From NCBI GenBank assembly GCA_902469965.1, contig CABREP010000017.1:1-39159 (forward strand): a stretch of DNA of 39,159 bases, given 5' to 3'. This document shows, one piece after another, positions 13,996-22,576 of this stretch. The notes below the pieces were generated by a model. That model made no database searches. It was not told the DNA's origin and worked only from the letters and a program-made list of their open reading frames with translations. Source of the stretch: Egerieimonas sp900552095 (GTDB lineage: Bacteria > Bacillota > Clostridia > Lachnospirales > Lachnospiraceae). The stretch's first letter is position 1; every line of letters starts with the position of its first letter. Made by a program: the position numbers and the translations under genes.

Positions 13996-16900
13996 TTATT
14001 TAAAGTATGCCACTCCGGACTCAAATATTTTCATATCCTGCTCGCCGTAAATATTCACAGCCACAGAATCTCCGCGCCGCTCACTGTGAGCCATCTTGCC
14101 AAACACACGGCCGTCCGGGCTTGTGATACCCTCAATGTTACAGTAGGAACCGTTAATGTTCCACTCTTCATCCCGGTCTGCATTTCCTTCCGGATCCACA
14201 TACTGTGTCGCCACCTGGCCGTTGGCAAAAAGCTTTTTCAGCCATGCCTCATCTGCCACAAAGCGCCCCTCTCCGTGGGAAGCCGGATTTACATACACAC
14301 CGCCCAGTTCAGCCTGCTGCAGCCAGGGAGATTTGTTGCTGACTACCTTTGTATAGACCATTCTGGAAATATGGCGTCCAATGGTGTTGAAGGTCAGTGT
14401 GGGGGAATCCTCTTTCTGTCCGGTAATCTCCCCTCCGGGAACCAGTCCCAGTTTGATCAGGGCCTGGAAACCGTTGCAGATACCGAGAGCAAGTCCGTCC
14501 CTCTCCTGCAGCAGTTTTGTCACTGCCTCTTTGATCTTCTCATTCTGGAAAGCTGTCGCAAAGAACTTGGCAGATCCCTCCGGCTCATCGCCCGCGGAAA
14601 ATCCACCGGGGAACATGATGATCTGTGCCTGACGGATCACCCGCTCAAAAGTCTCCACAGAAGCAGTGATGTCTTCTGCCGTCAGATTCCTGAAGATCTG
14701 CACATCCACTTCCGCTCCGGCCCGCTCAAAAGCTTTTTTGCTGTCATACTCGCAGTTGGTTCCGGGGAATACCGGAATGAATACCCGCGGTTTAGCTACC
14801 TTATTCTTGCAGACATAGATCTTCTCCGTCCGGTACAGTCCGTCTGTGATCACTGCATCGGCAGAAGCCGCTTTAACAGAGGGCACCTCCCTGGTCTGTC
14901 CGTTCTGTGCAGACTTGCTGGCAAATACTTTCTCCAGCGTCCCCTCCCATGCATGCAAGGCTTCTTCCATGGAAATCTTCATATCTCCGTAGGAGAAGGC
15001 AGCTTCTTCTGTCACCTCACCGATCACCGTATAGGAAACAGACAGTTCGCTGACGCTTCCCTCCGGAATCTCAGCTACCAGATTTCCAAATCCTGCTGTG
15101 AAGAGGTCTCTCTTATCCACATTGTGCTCGATCTTTACTCCCAGCCCGTTTCCAAATGCCATCTTTGACACCGCTGCAGCAAGGCCTTTTCCGTCCAGGG
15201 CATATGCAGAAAGAATTTTTCCCGCTTTCACATCCTCAAAGAATTTTCCATACTGATCCATCACCTGCTCATAAACCGGCAGATCATACTCATCTTTCTC
15301 GATTTTCAGAAGTACCAGCTTGCTGCCCACCTTCTTCAGTTCCGGGCTGATGATATGATTCTGTTTCGCCACATCCACGGCAAAGGATACCAGAGTAGGC
15401 GGAACATCGATATCATTGAAGGTTCCGGACATACTGTCCTTTCCTCCGATGGAGGGCAGTCCAAATCCCAGCTGAGCGGCATATGCACCCAGAAGTGCGG
15501 CAAACGGCTGGCTCCAGCGGTGGGGATCCTCCGTCATTCTGCGGAAATATTCCTGGAACGTAAAGCGGATCTTCCTGTAATCTCCTCCGGAAGCTACGAT
15601 TCTGGCCACAGATTCCAGCACAGCATAGACAGCTCCGTGATAGGGACTCCAGCTGGACAGATACGGATCAAATCCATACGCCATCATGGTCACCGTATCA
15701 CATTTTCCTTCCAGAACAGGGAGTTTTGCCACCATAGACTGGGTCTCGGTCAGCTGATATTTTCCTCCGTACGGCATAAATACGCTGCCCGCTCCGATGG
15801 AACCGTCAAAGCGCTCCACCAATCCCTTCTGAGAACAGCAGTTCAAATCTTTTAAGGTATCCAGCCACTGTTCTCTCACATCGCCGATCTCCGGACGCAC
15901 AAAATACTTCTCCGTCTCGCTGGGCATATCGACTGCCACAGAAGTCTCCTGATGCGCTCCGTTGGTATCAAGGAAGGCTCTGGAAATGTTGACGATCTCT
16001 TTTCCTCTCCACTCCAGCACCAGGCGGGGCTCCTCTGTCACCACAGCAACCACCGTAGCTTCCAGATTCTCCTCCCGGGCATAGACCATAAAGTCATCCA
16101 CATCCTGAGGACCTACCACTACTGCCATACGCTCCTGAGACTCGGAGATAGCAATCTCTGTTCCGTCCAGACCTGCATATTTTTTCGGAACCTTATCCAG
16201 ATTCACCCGAAGGCCGTCGGCCAGCTCTCCGATCGCCACAGAAACACCGCCCGCACCGAAATCGTTACATTTTTTAATCAGGCTGCTTACCTCCGGACGG
16301 CGGAACAGTCTCTGCAGTTTTCTCTCGGTAGGCGCATTTCCCTTCTGCACCTCGGCACCGCAGACTTCAATAGACGCTTCTGTATGTACTTTGGAAGACC
16401 CGGTAGCGCCGCCGATTCCGTCGCGGCCGGTGCGTCCTCCCAGAAGAATGATGATATCTCCCGGATCAGAAGTCAGACGCTTAACCGCCTTTCTCGGAGC
16501 TGCACCCATAACGGCTCCGATCTCCATCCGTTTTGCCACATAGTCAGGATGATAAACCTCTTTTACATAACCGGTGGCAAGACCGATCTGGTTTCCGTAG
16601 GAACTGTAGCCGTGAGCCGCCTCTGTCACCAGTTTCTTCTGGGGCAGTTTTCCTTTTAATGTATCTTTCACCGATACGGTGGGATCTGCCGCGCCCGTCA
16701 CCCGCATGGCCTGATAAACATAAGTACGGCCGGAAAGCGGATCCCGGATTGCTCCTCCCAGACAGGTAGCAGCTCCTCCGAAAGGCTCAATCTCGGTGGG
16801 ATGGTTGTGAGTCTCATTTTTAAAGTTTACCAGCCACTCCTCTTCTTTTCCGTCAATCTCCACCGGAACCACAATGCTGCAGGCATTGATCTCATCCGAC

Positions 16901-17790
16901 TCTTCCTGATCCTGCAGTTTTCCTTCTGCCTTCAGCTTCCGCATGGCCATGAGCGCCAGATCCATCAGGCAGACAAACTTATCTTTTCTTCCTTTAAAAA
17001 TCTCTTCCCGGTCAGAGAGATACTGGCGGTAAGTTCCCTCGATGGGCGCCTTATAATACCCCTCCTCAAACTCCACATCCTTTAACTCTGTGGAAAAAGT
17101 AGTATGGCGGCAGTGATCCGACCAGTACGTATCCAGGACACGGATTTCCGTTACAGACGGATCCCTCTTTTCTTCCTGGGAAAAATATTTCTGGATATGC
17201 AGAAAATCCCGGAATGTCATGGCCAGATTCAGGGAATCATACAGCTTTTCCAGTTCTTCTTCCGTCATGGAAGAAAATCCCTCAAAAACCTTTACATCCT
17301 CCGGCTCTTCAAACTTCGTCACCAGGGTCTCCGGTTTCCCCGATCCTGTCTCTCTGGAATCCACCGGATTAATACAGTGATTTTTGATCGCCTCAAACTC
17401 CTCTCCGGAAATCTTTCCTTCGATCACATAAGTGGTGGCGGAACGGATCACCGGCTCCTCATCCTCTTTTAAAAACTGAATACACTGCACAGCCGAATCT
17501 GCTCTCTGATCAAACTGTCCCGGCAGGTACTCTACAGAAAATACCTGCTCTTCCCCGGTTCCGGGAAATTCTTCTTTATATAAAAAGTCAACCGGCGGCT
17601 CGGAGAACACACAGGTACAGGCCCGCTCAAATACTTCCTCTGAAATATTTTCCACATCATAGCGGATCAATATGCGCACTCCTGTCACACCGGTAATTCC
17701 CAGATAACTTTTGATCTCCTGCTGCAGTTCCTTTGCCTGCACGGCAAATTCCGGCTTCTTTTCCGCATAAACACGTCTAACGTCGCTCAT
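13996..17790 (-). CDS. purL: phosphoribosylformylglycinamidine synthase, single-chain
   Basis: 1264 residues from the ATG at 17790 (AAAGGA 10 bases upstream); the frame is open to 17895 but that part lies in the hairpin. The enzyme makes FGAM from FGAR, glutamine and ATP, step 4 of purine synthesis. The order is an N-terminal PurS-like part, linker, two AIRS-type synthase halves (HNHPTEIEPFGGAATC; GGRTGRDGIGGATG; FGAGGVSVAIGELADGL; GGKDSMSGTF) and a C-terminal glutaminase. The glutaminase shows FPGTNCEYD, PGGFSAGDE, the nucleophile Cys in LGICNGFQ near residue 1105, and His/Glu in ASHGEGRF. This is the fused, E. coli-like form, not the three-part PurS/PurQ/PurL of Bacillus. It lies downstream of ridA beyond a 19-bp hairpin. 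Confidence 0.96.
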   Translation of the reverse strand: MSDVRRVYAEKKPEFAVQAKELQQEIKSYLGITGVTGVRILIRYDVENISEEVFERACTCVFSEPPVDFLYKEEFPGTGEEQVFSVEYLPGQFDQRADSAVQCIQFLKEDEEPVIRSATTYVIEGKISGEEFEAIKNHCINPVDSRETGSGKPETLVTKFEEPEDVKVFEGFSSMTEEELEKLYDSLNLAMTFRDFLHIQKYFSQEEKRDPSVTEIRVLDTYWSDHCRHTTFSTELKDVEFEEGYYKAPIEGTYRQYLSDREEIFKGRKDKFVCLMDLALMAMRKLKAEGKLQDQEESDEINACSIVVPVEIDGKEEEWLVNFKNETHNHPTEIEPFGGAATCLGGAIRDPLSGRTYVYQAMRVTGAADPTVSVKDTLKGKLPQKKLVTEAAHGYSSYGNQIGLATGYVKEVYHPDYVAKRMEIGAVMGAAPRKAVKRLTSDPGDIIILLGGRTGRDGIGGATGSSKVHTEASIEVCGAEVQKGNAPTERKLQRLFRRPEVSSLIKKCNDFGAGGVSVAIGELADGLRVNLDKVPKKYAGLDGTEIAISESQERMAVVVGPQDVDDFMVYAREENLEATVVAVVTEEPRLVLEWRGKEIVNISRAFLDTNGAHQETSVAVDMPSETEKYFVRPEIGDVREQWLDTLKDLNCCSQKGLVERFDGSIGAGSVFMPYGGKYQLTETQSMVAKLPVLEGKCDTVTMMAYGFDPYLSSWSPYHGAVYAVLESVARIVASGGDYRKIRFTFQEYFRRMTEDPHRWSQPFAALLGAYAAQLGFGLPSIGGKDSMSGTFNDIDVPPTLVSFAVDVAKQNHIISPELKKVGSKLVLLKIEKDEYDLPVYEQVMDQYGKFFEDVKAGKILSAYALDGKGLAAAVSKMAFGNGLGVKIEHNVDKRDLFTAGFGNLVAEIPEGSVSELSVSYTVIGEVTEEAAFSYGDMKISMEEALHAWEGTLEKVFASKSAQNGQTREVPSVKAASADAVITDGLYRTEKIYVCKNKVAKPRVFIPVFPGTNCEYDSKKAFERAGAEVDVQIFRNLTAEDITASVETFERVIRQAQIIMFPGGFSAGDEPEGSAKFFATAFQNEKIKEAVTKLLQERDGLALGICNGFQALIKLGLVPGGEITGQKEDSPTLTFNTIGRHISRMVYTKVVSNKSPWLQQAELGGVYVNPASHGEGRFVADEAWLKKLFANGQVATQYVDPEGNADRDEEWNINGSYCNIEGITSPDGRVFGKMAHSERRGDSVAVNIYGEQDMKIFESGVAYFK

Positions 17791-17838
17791 AGGTCTTTCG
17801 TCCTTTCTTCTCCAGTTTACTCTTTTCCATACTACAAA

Positions 17839-17886
17839 AATACCATAAGATATATTATAAGTAAAATTAATATATCTTATGGTATT
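17839..17886. promoter_or_regulatory. 19-bp perfect hairpin between ridA and purL
   Basis: Arms 17839-17857 and 17868-17886, 10-base loop, all AT-rich. On the minus strand it starts 15 bases after the ridA stop and is followed by TTTTGTAG, so it can act as a weak terminator or attenuator. TATAAT lies within it on the minus strand, so it may also be an operator over a purL promoter; no good -35 is seen. Confidence 0.7.
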
Positions 17887-17901
17887 AATTAGCATTTCTT
17901 A

Positions 17902-18273
17902 TTATTTTTCTGCGATCACTTCTACCTCGCAAAGTACATTTTTGGGAAGTGTCTTCACCGCCACACAGGAACGGGCCGGTTTTCCTGTAAAATATTTCCC
18001 ATACACCTCGTTAAATGCGGCAAAATCATTCATATCCGCCAGAAAACAGGTCGTCTTCACCGCGTTTTCGTATGTACAGCCTGCCGCCTTCAAAACTTCG
18101 CCCAGATTTTTCATCACCTGTTCTGCCTGTATCGCAATATCCCCCGTCACCAGACTTCCATCTGCCGGATTGATAGGGATCTGGCCGGAAGTAAAAACAA
18201 GACCATTTACTTCCATGGCCTGAGAGTAGGGGCCGATCGCTGCAGGAGCTTTCTCTGTAGAAACTATTTTCAT
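17902..18273 (-). CDS. ridA: RidA family reactive enamine/imine deaminase
   Basis: 123 residues, full family length. RidA hydrolyses 2-aminoacrylate and related reactive imines made by PLP enzymes, protecting the cell. Characteristic pieces are APAAIGPYSQAMEVNGLVFTSGQIP near residues 9-33, EQVMKNLGEVLKAAG, and the C-terminal motif RSCVAVKTLPKNVLCEVEVIA with the catalytic Arg and Glu. GGAG lies 8 bases before the ATG, and a good promoter lies just upstream. It stands alone apart from possible read-through into purL. Confidence 0.95.
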   Translation of the reverse strand: MKIVSTEKAPAAIGPYSQAMEVNGLVFTSGQIPINPADGSLVTGDIAIQAEQVMKNLGEVLKAAGCTYENAVKTTCFLADMNDFAAFNEVYGKYFTGKPARSCVAVKTLPKNVLCEVEVIAEK

Positions 18274-18302
18274 TTTGTATTCTCCTCTCTGATTTTTCTT
18301 TC

Positions 18303-18331
18303 ATTTTAAATAGTTTCCTTCCCACTTTCAA
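18303..18331 (-). promoter_or_regulatory. sigma-A promoter of ridA
   Basis: TTGAAA (18326-18331), 17 bases, TAAAAT (18303-18308) on the minus strand, 30 bases before the ATG. Confidence 0.65.
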
Positions 18332-18387
18332 GAGGCTTTCTGAAATATTTTTCAGCAATATCCCTTGGATTTCTTTCCGTTTCTCCC

Positions 18388-18416
18388 TTGTTTCCCCTTT
18401 CTGTAAATGATATAAT
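18388..18416 (+). promoter_or_regulatory. sigma-A promoter of LTA-synthase-like gene
   Basis: TTGTTT (18388-18393), 17 bases, TATAAT (18411-18416). It leaves a 5' leader of about 100 bases in which I see no clear structure. Confidence 0.65.
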
Positions 18417-18526
18417 AAAATGGAGTTTGTGACAAATTTTTACTTTTTTTCACAGATTTTTTGGCACTGGCGCACAGACGTCTGCCTCAACTTAAGATTA
18501 CATACCTATTTGAGAGGGGATCTATC

Positions 18527-20956
18527 ATGGAGGATCAAAAACATTCCACCCAGGGAAGGCGCCCGGTCCCATCCGGTTCAGAGACGCAATGGCCTACCCT
18601 GCACACCGAAAACAGAAAAAAAGCTGCCGGGAACACTTCTTCAGCAAAATCCAAATCGGCCGGAGTTCCCGGTCAGCAGAAAGCTTCCCGGCCTTCCGGG
18701 GCAGGATCCGGGCAAAAGAAAGCTTCCCGGCCTTCCGGAACAGCTTCCGGAGAAAAGAAAGCTTCCCGGCCTTCCGGAACAGCCTCCGGTCAGCAGAAAG
18801 CTTCTGACCGCCTGTCCCGCACATCCGACCGGTTCCGCACAAAAAGCAAACATACGAAGAAAGGGAAACATGTTTCCGGAAAGGCCGACCGGAATTTCCG
18901 CAGGAAACCTCCTGTACAGCCGGCAGCCCGAATTCTTTTTCTTCTCGGGCCTGCTGTTTTTCTGCCCCTGGCCTTTTTATATCTGGAACTTATTTTCCAC
19001 ATCTATATGGGACTTTCGCTGAAGTACATGCCGGTCTACTGCTTTTTCGCCGTTGCGGCCGGACTCCTGTTTTCTCTTTTGTCCAGCTTCTTCCGGCAGA
19101 AGATCAATTTCCGCGTAACCTGCGTGGTCACTGGCATTTTTTCTCTGCTTTTTTACGTGGAAATCCTCTGCAAGTATATTCTGCAGCAGTATTATCAGCT
19201 TTTAAGTACAGCAGGAACTGCTGCCAACAATAAGCTGACTGACTATTTCAGCGCGATCGTGGAAGGAATCCTGAAAAATCTTCACGGGCTGGTACTGATG
19301 TTCCTCCCGCTGATCTTCCTTCTGGTATTTGGCAAGAAACTGCTCTCCTTCCGTCCCAAACCCCTGATCTTCGGAGGCTTCACGCTGGTTCTGACGCTTG
19401 TTTTCCATCTGCTGGCGCTGCTGATGGTGAATCTGCCCTGGAGCGGAGACTTCACACCCAAGATGCTGTACGCCTCTGACACCAACGTAGATGATCAGGT
19501 GGAACAGCTGGGTATTATAACCATGCTGAGGCTGGACATCAAGCACACTCTGTTTGGCTCCAGCGCCTCTGCTGTCAGCACAGAAGATCTGGATAAGCTG
19601 AATTCCCTGGCACAGCCGGAGAGCACGCCAACTCCTGAAACCACGGATGCGCCGATCGACACCTCTCCGAACGTGATGGAACTGGATCTCTCCAAAGTGG
19701 CAGATCTGAATGAAGATGTGACCTGGCTCAATGAATATATCCAGTCTGCCTCCAGCAGCAAAAAGAACAAATACACCGGTATGTTTAAGGATTACAACGT
19801 CATCTTCATTACCGCCGAAGGCTTCTCCGGATATGCCATCGACGAAAAGCTGACGCCGACCCTATACAAAATGGCTCATGAGGGCTTCGTATTTAATAAC
19901 TTTTACAGTGCCCTCCACTATACCAGCACATCAGGCGGAGAGTTCCAGAACCTTACCGGGCTTTATCCAAAGAATGGAAATCCCATCAGCATGACGGAAA
20001 CGGGAGAAAAGGGCACGTATCTTCCTTTTACGCTGGCACAACAGCTGAACAAACAGAACTATAACTCCATCGGCTATCATTTCAACGGAAATATGTACGG
20101 CCGTGACAAGTCCCACCCCAATCTGGGCTACAACTGGAAGCAGGGGGACGACGTGACCATGGAAAAAACCAGTTCCGGAAAGAATGTATGGCCTCAGTCC
20201 GACTATCATATGGTAGAAGCTACCATTGACGAATATATCAACCGGCAGCCTTTCAACATTTACTATATGACGATCAGCGGACATATGCCCTACACAGGCG
20301 GTGGAAATGCCATGGCGGTCCGCAACCAGGATCAGGTCAAGGATCTTCCCTACAGCCAGGCAACGAAGGATTATCTGGCAGCCACCTACGAGCTGGAGAA
20401 GGGCATGACCTACCTGATCCAGCGGCTGGAGGAAGCCGGTCTGGCCGAGAAGACGCTCATCGTCATGGCTCCGGATCACATTCCCTACTTTGATATCCCT
20501 GTCCTGGAAGAACTCTCCGGACAGAAATTCGGAGATTCCGAAGACTTCCAGTATCTGAAGGAGTCCGACATCAACTTTGACGTGTACAAAAATTCTCTGA
20601 TCATCTGGTCAGCCAGCATGACAGAACCGGTAAATGTGGATAAGGTGTGCTGTCAGGTGGACATCCTTCCCACACTTTCCAATCTCCTGGGACTGGAGTA
20701 CGACTCCCGCCTGATGGCCGGAACAGATATTCTGTCCGATTCTCCGGGACTTGTGGTCTTTTCCTCCAACTGCTGGATGACTGATCAGGGATTCTACAAC
20801 CGGTTCACAAAGGAATTTACCCCTTCTGCCGGCTCCACCCTGAATCCTGCAGATCAGGAAAATTATATTTCCGCTATGAAAACTCTGGTCAACTGCAAAC
20901 TGCAGATGACCCCCATCATCATTGAAAATGATTATTACCGGAAACTTCTGGGATAG
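18527..20956 (+). CDS. LTA synthase family sulfatase-fold membrane protein
   Basis: 809 residues from the ATG at 18527 (GAGGGG 7 bases upstream). Residues 1-130 are cytoplasmic, very basic and Ser/Pro-rich, and include a 13-residue tandem repeat (KASRPSGTASGxx). About five membrane helices follow (135-325), then an extracellular alkaline-phosphatase-like domain from about 430. Catalytic features match LtaS: a metal-binding Glu in ITAEGFSG, the nucleophile Thr near 468 in TSTSGGEF, a His in TISGHMPY and the Asp-His pair in MAPDHIPYF. LtaS-type enzymes move glycerol-phosphate from phosphatidylglycerol to a growing teichoic acid chain. Whether this one primes, elongates or modifies another glycan is open. 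The repetitive N-terminus is not part of known LtaS. Confidence 0.85.
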   Translation: MEDQKHSTQGRRPVPSGSETQWPTLHTENRKKAAGNTSSAKSKSAGVPGQQKASRPSGAGSGQKKASRPSGTASGEKKASRPSGTASGQQKASDRLSRTSDRFRTKSKHTKKGKHVSGKADRNFRRKPPVQPAARILFLLGPAVFLPLAFLYLELIFHIYMGLSLKYMPVYCFFAVAAGLLFSLLSSFFRQKINFRVTCVVTGIFSLLFYVEILCKYILQQYYQLLSTAGTAANNKLTDYFSAIVEGILKNLHGLVLMFLPLIFLLVFGKKLLSFRPKPLIFGGFTLVLTLVFHLLALLMVNLPWSGDFTPKMLYASDTNVDDQVEQLGIITMLRLDIKHTLFGSSASAVSTEDLDKLNSLAQPESTPTPETTDAPIDTSPNVMELDLSKVADLNEDVTWLNEYIQSASSSKKNKYTGMFKDYNVIFITAEGFSGYAIDEKLTPTLYKMAHEGFVFNNFYSALHYTSTSGGEFQNLTGLYPKNGNPISMTETGEKGTYLPFTLAQQLNKQNYNSIGYHFNGNMYGRDKSHPNLGYNWKQGDDVTMEKTSSGKNVWPQSDYHMVEATIDEYINRQPFNIYYMTISGHMPYTGGGNAMAVRNQDQVKDLPYSQATKDYLAATYELEKGMTYLIQRLEEAGLAEKTLIVMAPDHIPYFDIPVLEELSGQKFGDSEDFQYLKESDINFDVYKNSLIIWSASMTEPVNVDKVCCQVDILPTLSNLLGLEYDSRLMAGTDILSDSPGLVVFSSNCWMTDQGFYNRFTKEFTPSAGSTLNPADQENYISAMKTLVNCKLQMTPIIIENDYYRKLLG
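18675..18791 (+). repeat. 39-bp tandem repeat in LTA-synthase-like gene
   Basis: Three units of 39 bases in register (AAGCTTCCCGGCCTTCCGG at 18681, 18720 and 18759), and a decayed fourth beginning at 18798. Each unit encodes 13 residues, so copy-number change keeps the frame. Confidence 0.9.
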
Positions 20957-20970
20957 TCCCGGAAGCCAGG

Positions 20971-21015
20971 AAAAGGAAACAGATTTCAGCCGAAATGGCG
21001 GATCTGTTTCCTTTT
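20971..21015 (+). terminator. intrinsic terminator after LTA-synthase-like gene
   Basis: 14-bp perfect stem (20971-20984 with 21002-21015) followed by a short T-run, 15 bases after the stop. Confidence 0.85.
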
Positions 21016-21028
21016 TCACTTTATATCA

Positions 21029-21057
21029 TTGTATTTTTCCTTTTTTTTATATATAAT
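21029..21057 (+). promoter_or_regulatory. sigma-A promoter of citrate synthase gene
   Basis: TTGTAT (21029-21034), 17 T-rich bases, TATAAT (21052-21057). Only about 25 bases of leader remain before the ATG. Confidence 0.65.
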
Positions 21058-21088
21058 GAGAAAATAAATAAAATGAGGAGGGTAATTC

Positions 21089-22480
21089 ATGACAATCTTA
21101 GATACACAGGAAAAAGATCCCATGCTGGAACTGGACAAAAGCTGGACCCCGGAATTTGAGCAGTGGCTTGATTACTGTATGACTTCCGGCCGCATCGACC
21201 CCAATCTCTATCAGGAATATGACGTAAAGCGAGGTCTGCGCGATTCCACCGGAAAGGGTGTCCTGACCGGCCTTACGGAAATCTCCGATGTAAACGGATA
21301 TGAGATCGTAGAAGGGCGGAGGATCCCGGTAGATGGAAGCCTGTTCTACCAGGGATACAATGTCACTGATCTGATCAGAAGCCATCAGGAGCGGCGTTTT
21401 GCCTTTGAAGAGACAACCTATCTGCTTCTCTTCGGCTCCCTTCCCACCAGAAAACAACTGGATACTTTCCTGAAGATTCTGGCAGAACTGCAGACCCTGT
21501 CTGTCCGCTTTGTCCGGGATGTGATCATGAAAGCCTCCTCGGAAAATATTATGAACGCACTGCAGCGCTGCATCCTGACGCTCTATACGTACGATGACCG
21601 GGCAGATGACATTTCTGTCTCCAACGTACTGCGCCAGTCACTTCAGCTGATCGCCAAGATGCCCCTGATTGCCGTTTACTCCTATCACTCCTACCAGCAT
21701 TTCCGGAAAGGGGAGGATCTGCTGATCCGAAATCCCAAAAAAGGGCTTTCCTTTGCAGAAAATCTTCTCTTTATGCTGCGCCCGGACGGAAAGTACAGCG
21801 CACTGGAAGCTCAGGTACTGGACACCTGCCTGGTTCTCCACGCAGAACACGGCGGCGGCAACAACTCCACCTTCACCACCCATGTGGTAACTTCCTCCGG
21901 AACTGACACCTACTCTGCAGTTGCCGCCTCTATCGGTTCCCTGAAAGGCCCCCGCCACGGAGGAGCCAATCTGAAGGTTCAGAATATGTTTGCCAATATC
22001 AGAGAAAACTGCAGCTGGAAAGACCCGGAATCCCTGCGCTCTTACCTGGAACTGATCCTGGATAAAAAAGCTTTTGACAAAACCGGACTGATCTACGGTA
22101 TGGGACACGCAGTCTACACCCAGTCCGATCCCCGGTGTGTGATTCTGAAAGAATATGCCCGGGCTCTCGCCGAGGAAAAGCATCTGACGGAAGAATTCCA
22201 GCTCTACGAACGTGTGGAGGAAATGGCCGGTGAAATGATCATGAACAAGCGCCAGCTGTTCAAACCGGTCTGCCCCAATGTGGACTTCTACAGCGGATTC
22301 GTATATTCCATGCTGGGAATCCCGACGGAACTGTTCACCCCGCTCTTTGCCATCTCCCGTATCTCCGGCTGGTGTTCCCACCGCCTGGAAGAGCTGGTAA
22401 ACCAGGGCAAGATCATCCGTCCCGCTTACAAATACGTAGGCCGCCACAGGGGATTCACCGATCTGGACGAACGGGGCTAA
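21089..22480 (+). CDS. gltA: citrate synthase
   Basis: 463 residues, GAGGAGGG before the ATG. It condenses oxaloacetate and acetyl-CoA to citrate. After a 60-residue N-terminal part comes the family core: DGSLFYQGYNVTDLI, then LHAEHGGGNNSTF near residue 250 with the first catalytic His, LKGPRHGGAN with the second, GMGHAVYTQSDPR near 340, and the catalytic Asp in NVDFYSG near 395. The ending GWCSHRLEELVNQGKIIRPAYKYVG is also typical. In a fermenting anaerobe it likely feeds 2-oxoglutarate and glutamate synthesis. Monocistronic: a promoter just upstream and a 20-bp terminator just downstream. 2-Methylcitrate synthase activity cannot be excluded from sequence alone. Confidence 0.93.
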   Translation: MTILDTQEKDPMLELDKSWTPEFEQWLDYCMTSGRIDPNLYQEYDVKRGLRDSTGKGVLTGLTEISDVNGYEIVEGRRIPVDGSLFYQGYNVTDLIRSHQERRFAFEETTYLLLFGSLPTRKQLDTFLKILAELQTLSVRFVRDVIMKASSENIMNALQRCILTLYTYDDRADDISVSNVLRQSLQLIAKMPLIAVYSYHSYQHFRKGEDLLIRNPKKGLSFAENLLFMLRPDGKYSALEAQVLDTCLVLHAEHGGGNNSTFTTHVVTSSGTDTYSAVAASIGSLKGPRHGGANLKVQNMFANIRENCSWKDPESLRSYLELILDKKAFDKTGLIYGMGHAVYTQSDPRCVILKEYARALAEEKHLTEEFQLYERVEEMAGEMIMNKRQLFKPVCPNVDFYSGFVYSMLGIPTELFTPLFAISRISGWCSHRLEELVNQGKIIRPAYKYVGRHRGFTDLDERG

Positions 22481-22506
22481 CGTATACCCTTTCTCTCTGA
22501 CAGCCG

Positions 22507-22553
22507 AAAGAGCGGATCTAACTTTTCATTGACAAAAGTTAGATCCGCTCTTT
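22507..22553. terminator. 20-bp perfect terminator between gltA and PFL gene
   Basis: Arms 22507-22526 and 22534-22553, 7-base loop, followed on the + strand by CTTTCATTTATTTT. It is 26 bases after gltA and 24 past the end of the convergent PFL gene, so it probably stops transcripts from both sides. Confidence 0.85.
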
Positions 22554-22576
22554 CTTTCATTTATTTTCCTGTCCGC

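Noticed and set aside
13729..15168. 479-residue open frame on the + strand
   Set aside because: Antisense to purL, no ribosome site, low-complexity Ser/His/Leu-rich translation; a shadow of the real gene.
17790..17901. Purine riboswitch upstream of purL
   Set aside because: The space holds only the AT-rich hairpin; no three-way-junction core sequence is present.
18675..18840. CRISPR-like array
   Set aside because: The repeats are directly adjacent, in frame and coding; there are no unique spacers.
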